A stretch of 64,000 nt of DNA from Archivesica marissinica. Lineage: Eukaryota > Mollusca > Bivalvia > Venerida > Vesicomyidae. The stretch is from contig CM026394.1 of NCBI GenBank assembly GCA_014843695.1, forward strand, positions 35,086,670 to 35,150,669, written 5' to 3'. A program made the position numbers and the translations under genes. The stretch's first letter is position 1, and each line of letters opens with the position of its first letter. The notes under the pieces were generated by a model. The model was not told the origin of the DNA, did not search any database, and saw nothing but the letters and a program-made list of their open reading frames with translations. Of this stretch, positions 1 to 12,600 are shown in pieces.

Positions 1-475
1 GCAGGCTCTAGCGGTTTGGTCCTGAAATCTGTGGGTTTTGGCATGCAGTCGCATGCAGTCGCATGCAGTCGTATATAAGACAGGTTGATAAAATGGACAG
101 AAATTTTTAGTGTCAGAGTGCTGGATTTTCTAAAACGTAATTATGGATACCATATGTAAAAGAAATAATTGTTTTTTTACCATTCACTTATAAAACGGGA
201 AGTTACTTTGAGGACATAATCTGGTGGTTAAAAACTCATCTTAACGACAAGAACGGATGGTAGTTCAGATGCGAAATGGAGCCATTGTGGCAAAATTGAG
301 AGTGCCCACCTCATAATTGAGAGTTCAAACCCCGCTGGCACCATGGTGGCAATGTCCTTAGTTACTCGGTTCAACTAATCAGAAGCATGAGTCTGAGTTT
401 CAGATATGAGAATATTTTTATAATCTTCAGGTCATGCTTGACGTAGCAGTCACGACCAATAGATTACACTCATAC
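1..475. other. VPS35L intron 19, partial
   Basis: Positions 41-70 hold three copies of GCATGCAGTC. Around 255-365 there are weak traces of a tRNA-like SINE with a B-box-like GAGTTCAAACCCC. I see no exon here. Confidence 0.4.
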
Positions 476-638
476 CTGAATGAGTTGAATTAGTACAATA
501 TCGAGGTTGGTGAACGACGCTCTGGCCTCGACATAGAAGCTAAGTTGTTGTTCGAAGTCGCGACCAAACGATATCTTCCTCACGAAGCCGGAAATCAAGT
601 TACTGATTGCTCTCTTCTCATCGTCCAGCGTTAGAGCA
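476..638 (-). CDS. VPS35L: VPS35L exon 19
   Basis: It codes for [40 protein letters not shown] and [14 protein letters not shown], matching the human ALTLEDEKR ... [18 protein letters not shown] block. The acceptor is atttcag, the donor GTATGA, and it ends in phase 0. Its acceptor and first 16 bases are the unit of the 66-bp array upstream. The next exon (SVNRLAMETRK region in human) is not in the window. Confidence 0.97.
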
Positions 639-3600
639 CTGAAATATAGCACATGTCTTACAAAACTCTACATATAGACGGGTGAGTAGTCCAGCGTTAG
701 AGCACTGAAATATAGCACACGTCTTACAAAACTCTACATATAGAGTAGTCCAGCGTTAGAGCACTGAAATATAGCACATGTCTTACAAAACTCTACATAT
801 AGACAGGTGAGTAGTCCAGCGTTAGAGCACTGAAATATAGCACACGTCTTACAAAACTCTATATATAGACGGGTCAGTAGTCCAGTGTTAGAGCACTGTA
901 ATATAGCACACGTCTTACAAAACTCTATATATAGACGGGTCAGTAGTCCAGCGTTAGAGCACTGTAATATAGCACATGTCTTACAAAACTCTACATATAG
1001 ATGGGTGAGTAGTCCAGCATTAGAGCACTGAAATATAGCACAAAACTCTACATATAGACGGGTCAGTAGTCCAGCGTTAGAGCACTGTAATATAGCACAT
1101 GTCTTACAAAACTCTACATATAGACGAGTGAGTAGTCCAGCGTTAGAGCACTGAAATATAGCACATGTCTTACAAAACTCTACATATAGACAGGTCAGTA
1201 GTCCAGCGTTAGAGCACTGAAATATAGCACAAAACTCTACATATAGACGGGTGAGTAGTCCAGCGTTAGAGCACTGAAATATAGCACATGTCTTACAAAA
1301 CTCTATATATAGACGGGTCAGTAGTCCAGCGTTAGAGCACTGAAATATAGCACATGTCTTACAAAACTCTATATATAGACGGGTCAGTAGTCCAGCGTTA
1401 GAGCACTGAGATATAGCACACGTCTTACAAAACTCTACATATAGACGGGTGAGTAGTCCAGCGTTAGAGCACTGAAATATAGCACATGTCTTACAAAACT
1501 CTACATATAGACGGGTGAGTAGTCCAGCGTTAGAGCACTGAAATATAGCACATGTCTTACAAAACTCTACATATAGACGGGTGAGTAGTCCAGCGTTAGA
1601 GCACTGAAATATAGCACATGTCTTACAAAACTCTACATATAGACGGGTGAGTAGTCCAGCGTTAGAGCACTGAAATATAGCACATGTCTTACAAAACTCT
1701 ACATATAGACAGGTCAGTAGTCCAGCGTTAGAGCACTGAAATATAGCACATGTCTTACAAAACTCTACATATAGACGGGTGAGTAGTCCAGCGTTAGAGC
1801 ACTGAAATATAGCACATGTCTTACAAAACTCTACATATAGACGGGTGAGTAGTCAAGTGGTTAAACGCGTTTGACTGTGAATCGAGGGATAGCAGGTTCG
1901 ATCCCCATCTGACCCTAATAATATTAACCCTTTCAACACCACAGACCTCTAAATAGGCTTACAAAAAGTGTAGATCCAGATGAGCCGGCTCGTGACGAGC
2001 CGTCTCATCAGGATCTGCACTTTTTGCCAGTGATATGACTATTTTTAGACATAATTACCCATTTTGATAAATGAACTTGTCCAAATGTGATTTTCTGATT
2101 CATTTATTGGTTTATGAATATCATGGACCAGTCCATGTGAGTTACTTGGTGTTGAATGGGTTAATAGTCTTTCAGATGGGCCTATAAACCACGGTATCGT
2201 GTATCAGTGCTGTACATCTGGCACGAACCAGGGATGCTTCTGGAAGTGGAGCGTCTTCTCTTCCATTTTATCCTCCAAAAAATTGACTAATATATTTGCA
2301 GAGGAGGCGTACCCTCCAATTAACCGGGAAGGGATGATAATGATAATAAGTATATTCATGTTTGTTTGTTTCTGGGTCTAAAGTCTAGGTGGTACGGCAA
2401 CTCTCCAGCTATTATTGTTGGAGGACGACCCTGGGGTCTAAAGTCTAGGTCGTACAGCAACTCTCCAGCTATTATTGTTGGAGGACGACCCTGGGGTCTA
2501 AAGTCTAGGTCGTACAGCAACTCTCCAGCTATTATTGTTGGAGGACGACCCTGGGGTCTAAAGTCTAGGTGGTACGGCAACTCTCCAGCTATTATTGTTG
2601 GAGGACGACCCTGGGGTCTAAAGTCTAGGTCGTACAGCAACTCTCCAGCTATTATTGTTGGAGGACGACCCTGGGGTCTAAAGTCTAGGTGGTACGGCAA
2701 CTCTCCAGCTATTATTGTTGGAGGACGACACTGGTGTCTAAAGTCTAGGTGGTACGGCAACTCTCCAGCTATTATTGTTGGAGGACGACCCTGGGGTCTA
2801 AAGTCTAGGTAGTACGGCAACTCTTCAGCTATTATTGTTGGAGGACGACCCTGGGGTCTAAAGTCTAGGTGGTACGGCAACTCTCCAGCTATTATTGTTG
2901 GAGGACGACCCTGGGGTCTAAAGTCTAGGTGGTACGGCAACTCTCCAGCTATTATTGCTGGAGGACGACCCTGGGGTCTACGGTCGCACCAACAGCCTAG
3001 GTCGTACGGCAACTCTCCAGCTATTATTGTTGGAGGACGACCCTGGGGTCTAAAGTCTAGGTGGTACGGCAACTCTCCAGCTATTATTGTTGGAGGACGA
3101 CCCTGGGGTCTAAAGTCTAGGTCGTACGGCAACTCTTCAGCTATTATTGTTGGAGGACGACCCTGGGGTCTAAAGTCTAGGTGGTACGGCAACTCTCCAG
3201 CTATTATTGTTGGAGGACGACCCTGGGGTCTAAAGTCTAGGTGGTACGGCAACTCTCCAGCTATTATTGTTGGAGGATGACCCTGGGGTCTAAAGTCTAG
3301 GTGGTACGGCAACTCTCCAGCTATTATTGTTGGAGGACGACCCTGGGTCTAAAGTCTAGGTAGTACGGCAACTCTCCAGCTATTATTGTTGGAGGACGAC
3401 CCTGGGGTCTAAAGTCTAGGTGGTACGGCAACTCTCCAGCTATTATTGTTGGAGGACGACCCTGGGGTCTAAAGTCTAGGTGGTACGGCAACTCTCCAGC
3501 TATTATTGTTGGAGGACGACCCTGGGGTCTAAAGTCTAGGTGGTACGGCAACTCTCCAGCTATTATTGTTGGAGGACGACCCTGGGGTCTAAAGTCTAGG

Positions 3601-6600
3601 TGGTACGGCAACTCTCCAGCTATTATTGTTGGAGGACGACCCTGGGGTCTAAAGTCTAGGTGGTACGGCAACTCTCCAGCTATTATTGTTGGAGGACGAC
3701 CCTGGGGTCTAAAGTCTAGGTGGTACGGCAACTCTCCAGCTATTATTGTTGGAGGACGACCCTGGGGTCTAAAGTCTAGGTGGTACGGCAACTCTCCAGC
3801 TATTATTGTTGGAGGACGACCCTGGGGTCTAAAGTCTAGGTGGTACGGCAACTCTCCAGCTATTATTGTTGGAGGACGACCCTGGGGTCTAAAGTCTAGG
3901 TGGTACGGCAACTCTCCAGCTATTATTGTTGGAGGACGACCCTGGGGTCTAAAGTCTAGGTGGTACGGCAACTCTCCAGCTATTATTGTTGGAGGACGAC
4001 CCTGGGGTCTACGGTCGCACCAACAGCCTAGGTCGTACGGCAACTCTCCAGCTATTATTGTTGGAGGACGACCCTGGGGTCTAAAGTCTAGGTGGTACGG
4101 CAACTCTCCAGCTATTATTGTTGGAGGACGACCCTGGGGTCTACGGTCGCACCAACAGCCTAGGTCGTACGGCAACTCTCCAGCTATTATTGTTGGAGGA
4201 CGACCCTGGGGTCTAAAGTCTAGGTCGTACGGCAACTCTCCAGCTATTATTGGTGGAGGATGACCCTGGGGTCTAAGGTCACACCAACAGCCTAGATTGT
4301 ATGGCGACTCTTCAGCTATTATTGTTGGAGGAAGACCCCGGATACCCATCGATTCTGGGGTCTAAGGTCGCACCAACAGTCTAGATTGTACGGCAACTCT
4401 CCAGCTATTATTGGTGGAGGACGACCCTGGGGTCTAAGGTCGCACCAACAGTCTAGATTGTACGGCAACTCTCCAGCTATTATTGGTGGAGGACGACCCT
4501 GGGGTCTAAAGTCACACCAACAGCCTAGGTCGTACGGCAACTCTCCAGCTATTATTGGTGGAGGAAGACCCTGGGGTCTAAAGTCGCACCAACAGCCTAG
4601 GTCGTACGGCAACTCTCCAGCTATTATTGGTGGAGGAAGACCCTGGGGTCTAAAGTCGCACCAACAGCCTAGGTCATACGGCGACTCTTCAGCTATTATT
4701 GGTGGAGGAAGACCCTGGGGTCTAAAGTCGCACCAACAGCCTAAGTCGTACGGCGACTCTCCAGCTATTATTGGTGGAGGAAGACCCTGGGGTCTAAAGT
4801 CGCACCAACAGCCTAGGTCGTACGGCGACTCTTCAGCTATTATTGGTGGAGGAAGACCCTGGAGTCTAAAGTCGCACCAACAGCCTAGGTCGTACGGCGA
4901 CTCTTCAGCTATTATTGGTGGAGGAAGACCCTGGGGTCTAAAGTCGCACCAACAGCCTAGGTCGTACGGCGACTCTTCAGCTATTATTGGTGGAGGAAGA
5001 CCACGGATACCCATCGATTCTGGGGTCTAAAGTCGTACCATCTTGAGACCTCATTCCTGATGGAATCCATCGTCACGAGGGAGAGAGAAGCGGCAACGTG
5101 GAATTTAAATGCCTTGCCTAAGGGCACAACTGTAACGACTCCAGCGGGGTTCGAACTCCGGGCCTTTCGCACCTGAAGCGAATGCGCTACCACTGTGCTA
5201 TCACCACTTCCTCCCTTTGTACTCTCATAAACTGTTTGGTCGGTAAACGTTTCTCTGACATCTAGAATGAGATGTTATTATGACTTACTTGACAGAATCA
5301 TGCATGGTCTTACAGATGAACATCATAGCATTGATAATTACAGGGTCCTTCGTGTCATTCTCCTGAAACCTGTCAATAAAATAGGATGTAAATTAAATGG
5401 TTTTTGGATTCATTTTCCAGAAACTTGTCAATAAAATAGGATGTAAATTAAATGGTTTTTGGATTCATTCTCCTGAAACCTGTCAATAAAATAGGATGTT
5501 AATTAAATGGTTTTTGGATTCATTCTCCTGAAACCTGTCAATAAAATAGGATGTTAATTAAATGGTTTTTGGATTCAATCTCCTGAAACCTGTCAATAAA
5601 ATAGGATGTAAATTAAATGGTTTTTGGATTCATTTTCCAGAAACTTGTCAATAAAATAGGATGTAAATTAAATTGTGTTTGGATTCATTCTCCTGAAACC
5701 TGTCAATAAAATAGGATGTTAATTAAATGGTTTTTGGATTCATTCTCCTGAAACCTGTCAATAAAATAGGATGTTAATTAAATGGTTTTTGGATTCATTC
5801 TCCTGAAACCTGTCAATAAAATAGGATGTTAATTAAATGGTTTTTGGATTCATTCTCCCCAAAAACCTGTCAATAAAATCATTCATGTGAGTGTACAAAT
5901 GGGGTTATTGACAAAATGAATGTCAGAAAAATATAGCCATGGATGATAGATAGTATCTTGGTGTTACTGGTAATTGGCGCAACTGATACAATTATAATTC
6001 CCAGAGTGTTCTAATTTGTTTATGCGTTACCTGCAGACTTAAGACTTAAAAACATTTAAAGATGCAACCCTGCTCAGAGAGAGGAATATGCACTGTATGC
6101 GAGTGTCCAGTTTTTTAATACTTTCAATGTGCATAAAATATGCCAAAAATGATTTACACGCATTCAGTTCTTCGGTTCTTTTCATTTACTAAGCAGATGC
6201 AACTGGATACAAAAATGTTAACTATTGACCCACTCACTAAGTCACTATTGATAAGCCGGGTCTCACCAATGCAACCCGGGTTCGATCCTCGGACCGGGAA
6301 GAATGTGGGATGGTACTGTGGTCGCCAGATCGGACAGGTGGGTTTTCTCCGGGTACTCCGGTTTTCTCCCACATGAATGACCACATATACGCTTTCATCC
6401 GCGCCAACGAGAATAATTAATATAAGTTGTTAGAACTAGCTTCGCAATCGTTGTAAAATAAATAAAGTTTAAACTAAGCCTTTCGGAAACGATCGGTTAC
6501 ACTAATTTTCATACAGTATGCTATTTTAAGAACTTACTTAAATAACGATGACGCGACTAGAATTTGAGTGGCTGCAGAAAAAGCCAAATGATTTTTCGGC

Positions 6601-9600
6601 CAAATTCGGAATAATATTTTTCCAAAAAAATATGAGGTTGGTCAAAAATTATTTTAATTTTGAATACATTTAAAATGCCTTTGATTTTATTTGTTTACTG
6701 AGACACTCGGGTAATATTGGTTTTATAATGAGTAAAATCACATGATAACAACCTGCATAGAAATTGTGACAGTGATTTTGAACACGAATACATCTTTAAC
6801 ATGTTGAATATGAAGTAAAGTTATTTCCCCGTTCGAAACAGCAATAGTTCAAAATATACTCAAACAAATGGTGTTTACCTCGAAAATGCCTCGGTAATGT
6901 TTTTACATACATCAACTCGTACGCTCTCCTTCTGGAACATGTCAATGAAGGGAAGAAACTTCTCCTACAAGACATTATATGTTATGTTATATTTCGGGTT
7001 TTACGCCTGCATCAGCACCATTTTGGGCTATATTTGTCGACTGGCAGTTTACCTAACAACACCTTTCCTGGGCAGGCTCCAACAGTTAACCAGTACTTGG
7101 GTGCACCAACCTCCGTAAGAAACTGCCAACTTTTTCATATAAATGAGACACGGTCTGAGCGGGGCTCGAACCCGTGACCATCAGTAATGATAGGTTACAG
7201 TGGTATACAAGTCAGCGACCGTAACCACTCGACCACGGAGGTGGACTCCTACAAGAAATAATATGTATCCGGCATTCTGATTGGCTATAGCATAGTATAT
7301 ATACCGGTATATATCCGATCAGGCCAATAACATACCAGACGGATCTGTAGTCTGTAAGCAAACTTAAACATTTCAATAATTAGTGCAACATGAGTGAAAC
7401 ATGTCAAGCAATATGATGTGTATATAACAACACAATGACCAGCGTGGGGTATATAAATGACCAATTTTACAGACGGATCTGTAGTCCAGTGGTAACACGC
7501 TGGACTGGTAATCCAGGTATCGCAGGTTCGATCCCTCGTCTGACCATAATAAAATTTAACAGTCTTTCAGATGGGACGTTAAGATGGGACGAGGTCTCAT
7601 ATTGGTGCTTTACACCGTGCACGTAAAATAACCAGAGGAGATTCTGGAATGGGTCTCTGTCTGTATCATTGCACTATCCTCCAAAAATCTAAAATGACTA
7701 ATCTCTTCAGGAGGCGTCGCTCATATGGGCAACCGGTAGCGACGATAAATAAACGTAAAACAGGACATAAAAAAAAATATCGCCTTAGTATTCATACTGA
7801 ATTTTTCATGTCAATTTTCATAATAATCAAACAGTATGTGATAGAACCATTGAACAAGCAAAGGAACTGGGACTTTTCAAAGGAACAGATACTTTTCTCA
7901 AAGGAACTGGTACTTTTCTCAAAGGACCTGTTACTTTCCAAAGGATATGGTACTTTTCCCAAAGGAACTGGTACTTTTCAAAGGAACTGGTACTTAAAGG
8001 AACTGGTACCTAAAGGAACTGGTACTTAAAGGAACTAGTACTCAAAGGAACTGGTACTCAAAGGAACTGGTACTTAAAGGAACTGGTACTTAAAGGAACT
8101 GGTACTCAAAGGAACTGGTACTTAAAGGAACAAGTACTCAAAGGAACTGGTACTTAAAGGAACTGGTACTCAAAGGAACTGGTACTTAAAGGAACTGGTA
8201 CTCAAAGGAACTGGTACTTAAAGGAACTGGTACTCAAAGGAACTGGTACTTAAAGGAACTGGTACTCAAAGGAACTGGTACTTAAAGGAACAAGTACTCA
8301 AAGGAACTGGTACTTAAAGGAACTGGTACTCAAAGGAACTGGTACTCAAAGGAACTGGTACTCAAAGGAACTGGTACTCAAAGGAACTGGTACTCAAAGG
8401 AACTGGTACTCAAAGGAACTGGTACTCAAAGGAACAGGTACTCAAAGGAACTGGTACTCAAAGGAACTGGTACTTAAAGGAACTAGTACTCAAAGGAACA
8501 GGTACTCAAAGGAACTAGTACTTAAAGGAACTGGTACTCAAAGGAACTGGTACTTAAAGGAACTGGTACTTAAAGGAACTGGTACTCAAAGGAACTGGTA
8601 CTTAAAGGAACTGGTACTCAAAGGAACTGGTACTTAAAGGAACTAGTACTTAAAGGAACTGGTACTCAAAGGAACTGGTACTCAAAGGAACTGGTACTTA
8701 AATGAACTGGTACTTAAAAGAACTGGTACTCAAAGGAACTAGTACTTAAAGGAACTGGTACTCAAAGGAACTGGTACTCAAAGGAACTGGTACTCAAAGG
8801 AACTGGTACTTAAATGAACTGGTACTTAAAAGAACTGGTACTCAAAGGAACTGGTACTCAAAGGAACTGGTACTCAAAGGAACTGGTACTCAAAGGAACT
8901 GGTACTTAAAAGAACTGGTACTCAAAGGAACTAGTACTTAAAGGAACTGGTACTTAAAGGAACTGGTACTTAAAGGAACTGGTACTCAAAGGAACTGATA
9001 CTTAAAGGAACTGGTACTTAAAAGAACTGGTACTCAAAGGAACTAGTACTTAAAGGAACTGGTACTCAAAGGAACTGGTACTCAAAGGAACTGGTACTTA
9101 AAGGAACTAGTACTTAAAGGAACTGGTACTTAAAGGAACTAGTACTTAAAAGAACTGGTACTCAAAGGAACTAGTACTCAAAGGAACTGGTACTCAAAGG
9201 AACTGGTACTTAAAGGAACTGGTACTTAAAGGAACTGGTACTTAAAGGAACTGGTACTTAAAAGAAACTAGTACTTAAAGGAACAAGTACTTAAAGGAAC
9301 TGGTACTTAAATGAACTGGTACTTAAAGGAACTGGTACTCAAAGGAACTGGTACTTAAAGGAACTGGTACTCAAAGGAACTAGTACTCAAAGGAACTGGT
9401 ACTTAAAGGAACTGGTACTCAAAGGAACTGGTACTTAAAGGAACTAGTACTTAAAGGAACTGGTACTTAAAGGAACTGGTACTTAAAGGAACTGGTACTT
9501 AAAGGAACTGGTACTTAAAAGAACTGGTACTCAAAGAAACTAGTACTTAAAGGAACAAGTACTTAAAGGAACTGGTACTTAAATGAACTGGTACTTAAAG

Positions 9601-12600
9601 GAACTGGTACTCAAAGGAACTGGTACTTAAAGGAACTGGTACTCAAAGGAACTAGTACTCAAAGGAACTGGTACTTAAAGGAACTGGTACTCAAAGGAAC
9701 TGGTACTTAAAGGAACTAGTACTCAAAGGAACTAGTACTTAAAGGAACTGGTACTCAAAGGAACTAGTACTCAAAGGAACTGGTACTTAAAGGAACTAGT
9801 ACTCAAAGGAACTAGTACTTAAAGGAACTGGTACTTAAAGGAACAAGTACTTAAAGGAACTGGTACTCAAAGGAACTGGTACTCAAAGGAACTAGTACTC
9901 AAAGGAACTGGTACTCAAAGGAACTAGTACTCAAAGGAACTGGTACTCAAAGGAACTGGTACTTAAAGGAACAAGTACTTAAAGGAACTGGTACTCAAAG
10001 GAACTAGTACTCAAAGGAACTGGTACTTAAAGGAACTGGTACTTAAAGGAACAAGTACTTAAAGGAACTGGTACTCAAAGGAACTAGTACTTAAAGGAAC
10101 TGGTACTCAAAGGAACTAGTACTCAAAGGAACTAGTACTCAAAGGAACTGGTACTTAAAGGAACTAGTACTCAAAGGAACTGGTACTCAAAGGAACTGGT
10201 ACTCAAAGGAACTGGTACTCAAAGGAACTGGTACTCAAAGGAACTGGTACTCAAAGGAACTGGTACTTAAAGGAACTGGTACTCAAAGGAACTGGTACTT
10301 TTCACAAACAAGGAACATAATAAAGAAGACACTAGTTTGTATAGTTAACAATACTGGCTTGTATATGACAAACAAGGTGGGGGGAGAATGTAGAATCATG
10401 ACAACCTTACCAGTGAAAAGAGCACAGAGAAGTCGTGTATATGCACGAGTATCTTGGCGACTACGGACTGTAGTTGAGGATAGAAGTCCTCGAAGGCACG
10501 GTCTGGTGTCATATGCTTGATTATGTCATTCAGTATTGTGTTCACTTCTCTCTTCTGCAATGCAAGTAAAGATTAAAGCGACACTACATCAGTGAAAAAC
10601 GCAAATTTCTACAAAATGTAATTTCCTATTACCGGTATATGGCATCATTTTTTAATATTAAATTATCCTGTTCTGATTCGAAAAATAAATAAGTTTAAAG
10701 CAACACTACATTGGTGAAAACGCAAATTTCTACAAAATGTAATTTCCTATTATATCGTATAATTTCCCCCCAAATATTTGCCTAATAAACTGAGTATTTC
10801 AACTAATAAACAAACGTCGTATACGCGGTTTGTTGACATAACAAAACAATGCAAATAGGGTCAATATCCATGTGTAATATAACGCGCGTGTCATGAATAA
10901 CACGATTTATGGTACAGATTTACCGTTATATTGCAATGCATATTTATTTGTAGACTAATCTTAGTTAAATTATCTCTAAGCGACAGTACCACATGTTTAG
11001 TAATGAATCCAATGACAAACAAACGCCTATTCAGGAGCGTAGATGATCGGTATATGAAATCCTAATTTTAATTTTGAATGTTTGTAGACCGCAAAAACAT
11101 TGTTTATTGATTCAATGTTAGTGTTCGACTGTATTTGGAATAATTTGTAGTAGCAATGCATTTTTATACATGAAAAATGCGTGTACTTGGCTTTCTGTGA
11201 TGTAATGTCGGCTTAAACGTCATTTTAATTTATAACAACATAATTTTATACATTTATTTCCATTAAAAGAGGAAAATAACCATCCTAGTTCAGAATTTTT
11301 GGGAGAAGTGAGAAATCGTGCGACTACAACCTTAAATGGTATTATTTAATAAATAAGGTCTCGTGTCGGTGCTTTACACCGTGCACGTAAAAGAACCAGA
11401 TGAGATTCTGGAATGGGTCTCTGTCTGTATCATGCACTATCCTCCAAAATCTAAAATAACTAATCTCTTAAGGAGGCGTCGCTCATATGGGTAACTGGTA
11501 GCGACGATAAATAAACGTAAAACACACACATTTAATAAATTTCAAAAACAAAATATGGTTAAAATACACAACATGACCATTAAATACAAATGGGGTGGGG
11601 GAGTTTGGGACCCATAGGGTGACCATACAGACAGATCTGTTATTCAGTGGTAGCATGCTGGACCGCAGGGATCGCAGAATCGATCCACCGGTTGACACTA
11701 ATAAAATGAACAGTATTTCAGATGGGACGTAAAGCCGAGGTCACGTGTCGGTGCTTTACAGTGTGCACGTAAAAGAACCAGAGGAGACTCTGGAATGGGT
11801 CTCTGTCTGTATCATGCACTATCTTCCAAAATGATATATAATCTCTTCAGGAGGCGTAGCTCATATGGGCAACCGGTAGCGACGATAAATAAACGTAAAA
11901 CACACAGGGTGACCATGCCACCGCCTTGGATAAGCCAAGAACAAAGAGACTTGAATCACAATTTTACGCCTGATGGCACCATGGTAGAACTATTGATTTT
12001 TCGTAACCCAGATGCATAGACACTACCAGCCAGTCTTGAACCCACAGTGGTGAATGGCAAGTGATAATCAGTCAATGGCGCTAACCATTAGGTCACAGAG
12101 CCACCCACCCACACAGAAATTTGCAAAAATCACAATTATTCAAACATTAAATAATAAAAGAAGGAAGTTGTGATAGCGCAGTGGTAGTGCATTCGCTTCA
12201 TATGTGAAAGGCCCGGAGTTCGCGCCCAGCTGTAGCGTTATAATTGTGCCCTTAAGACAAGGCACTTAAATTCCACATTGCGTTTTCTCTCTCCCTCAGG
12301 AACGAGGTCTCGAGAGCAATTAATCTAACGTTGGTAATAACTTGTTTTGCCAATCAAGCTAAAATAAATTTGCATAAACTAATAAAAATAAAATGCATGC
12401 ACCTCAATCAATTGAAACCTTAAAATTAAATTAAACAGATATCATAGACGAAACTTATTCATCAAACAATATACACTGAACCTACCCCAAATAGTTGAAC
12501 CTACCCCAAAGAGTTGAACCTACCCAAAAGAGTTGAACCTACCCGAACCTACCCAAAAGAGTTGAACCTACCCAAAAGAGTTGAACCTACCCAAAATAGT

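Noticed and set aside
2356..5014. Open frames of 148-341 codons as repeat proteins
   Set aside because: They are open on both strands because the unit length is a multiple of three. Their ends coincide with the array edges, there is no start or splice context, and they lie within a VPS35L intron.
5289..5362. Exon 18 acceptor at tttcag just before GAGAATGAC
   Set aside because: It does not fit phase 2 from exon 17. The AG seven bases upstream (ttgacag) does, and gives [10 protein letters not shown].
7855..10305. CRISPR-like array
   Set aside because: Units are contiguous with no unique spacers, the unit is only 16 bp, and the genome is eukaryotic.
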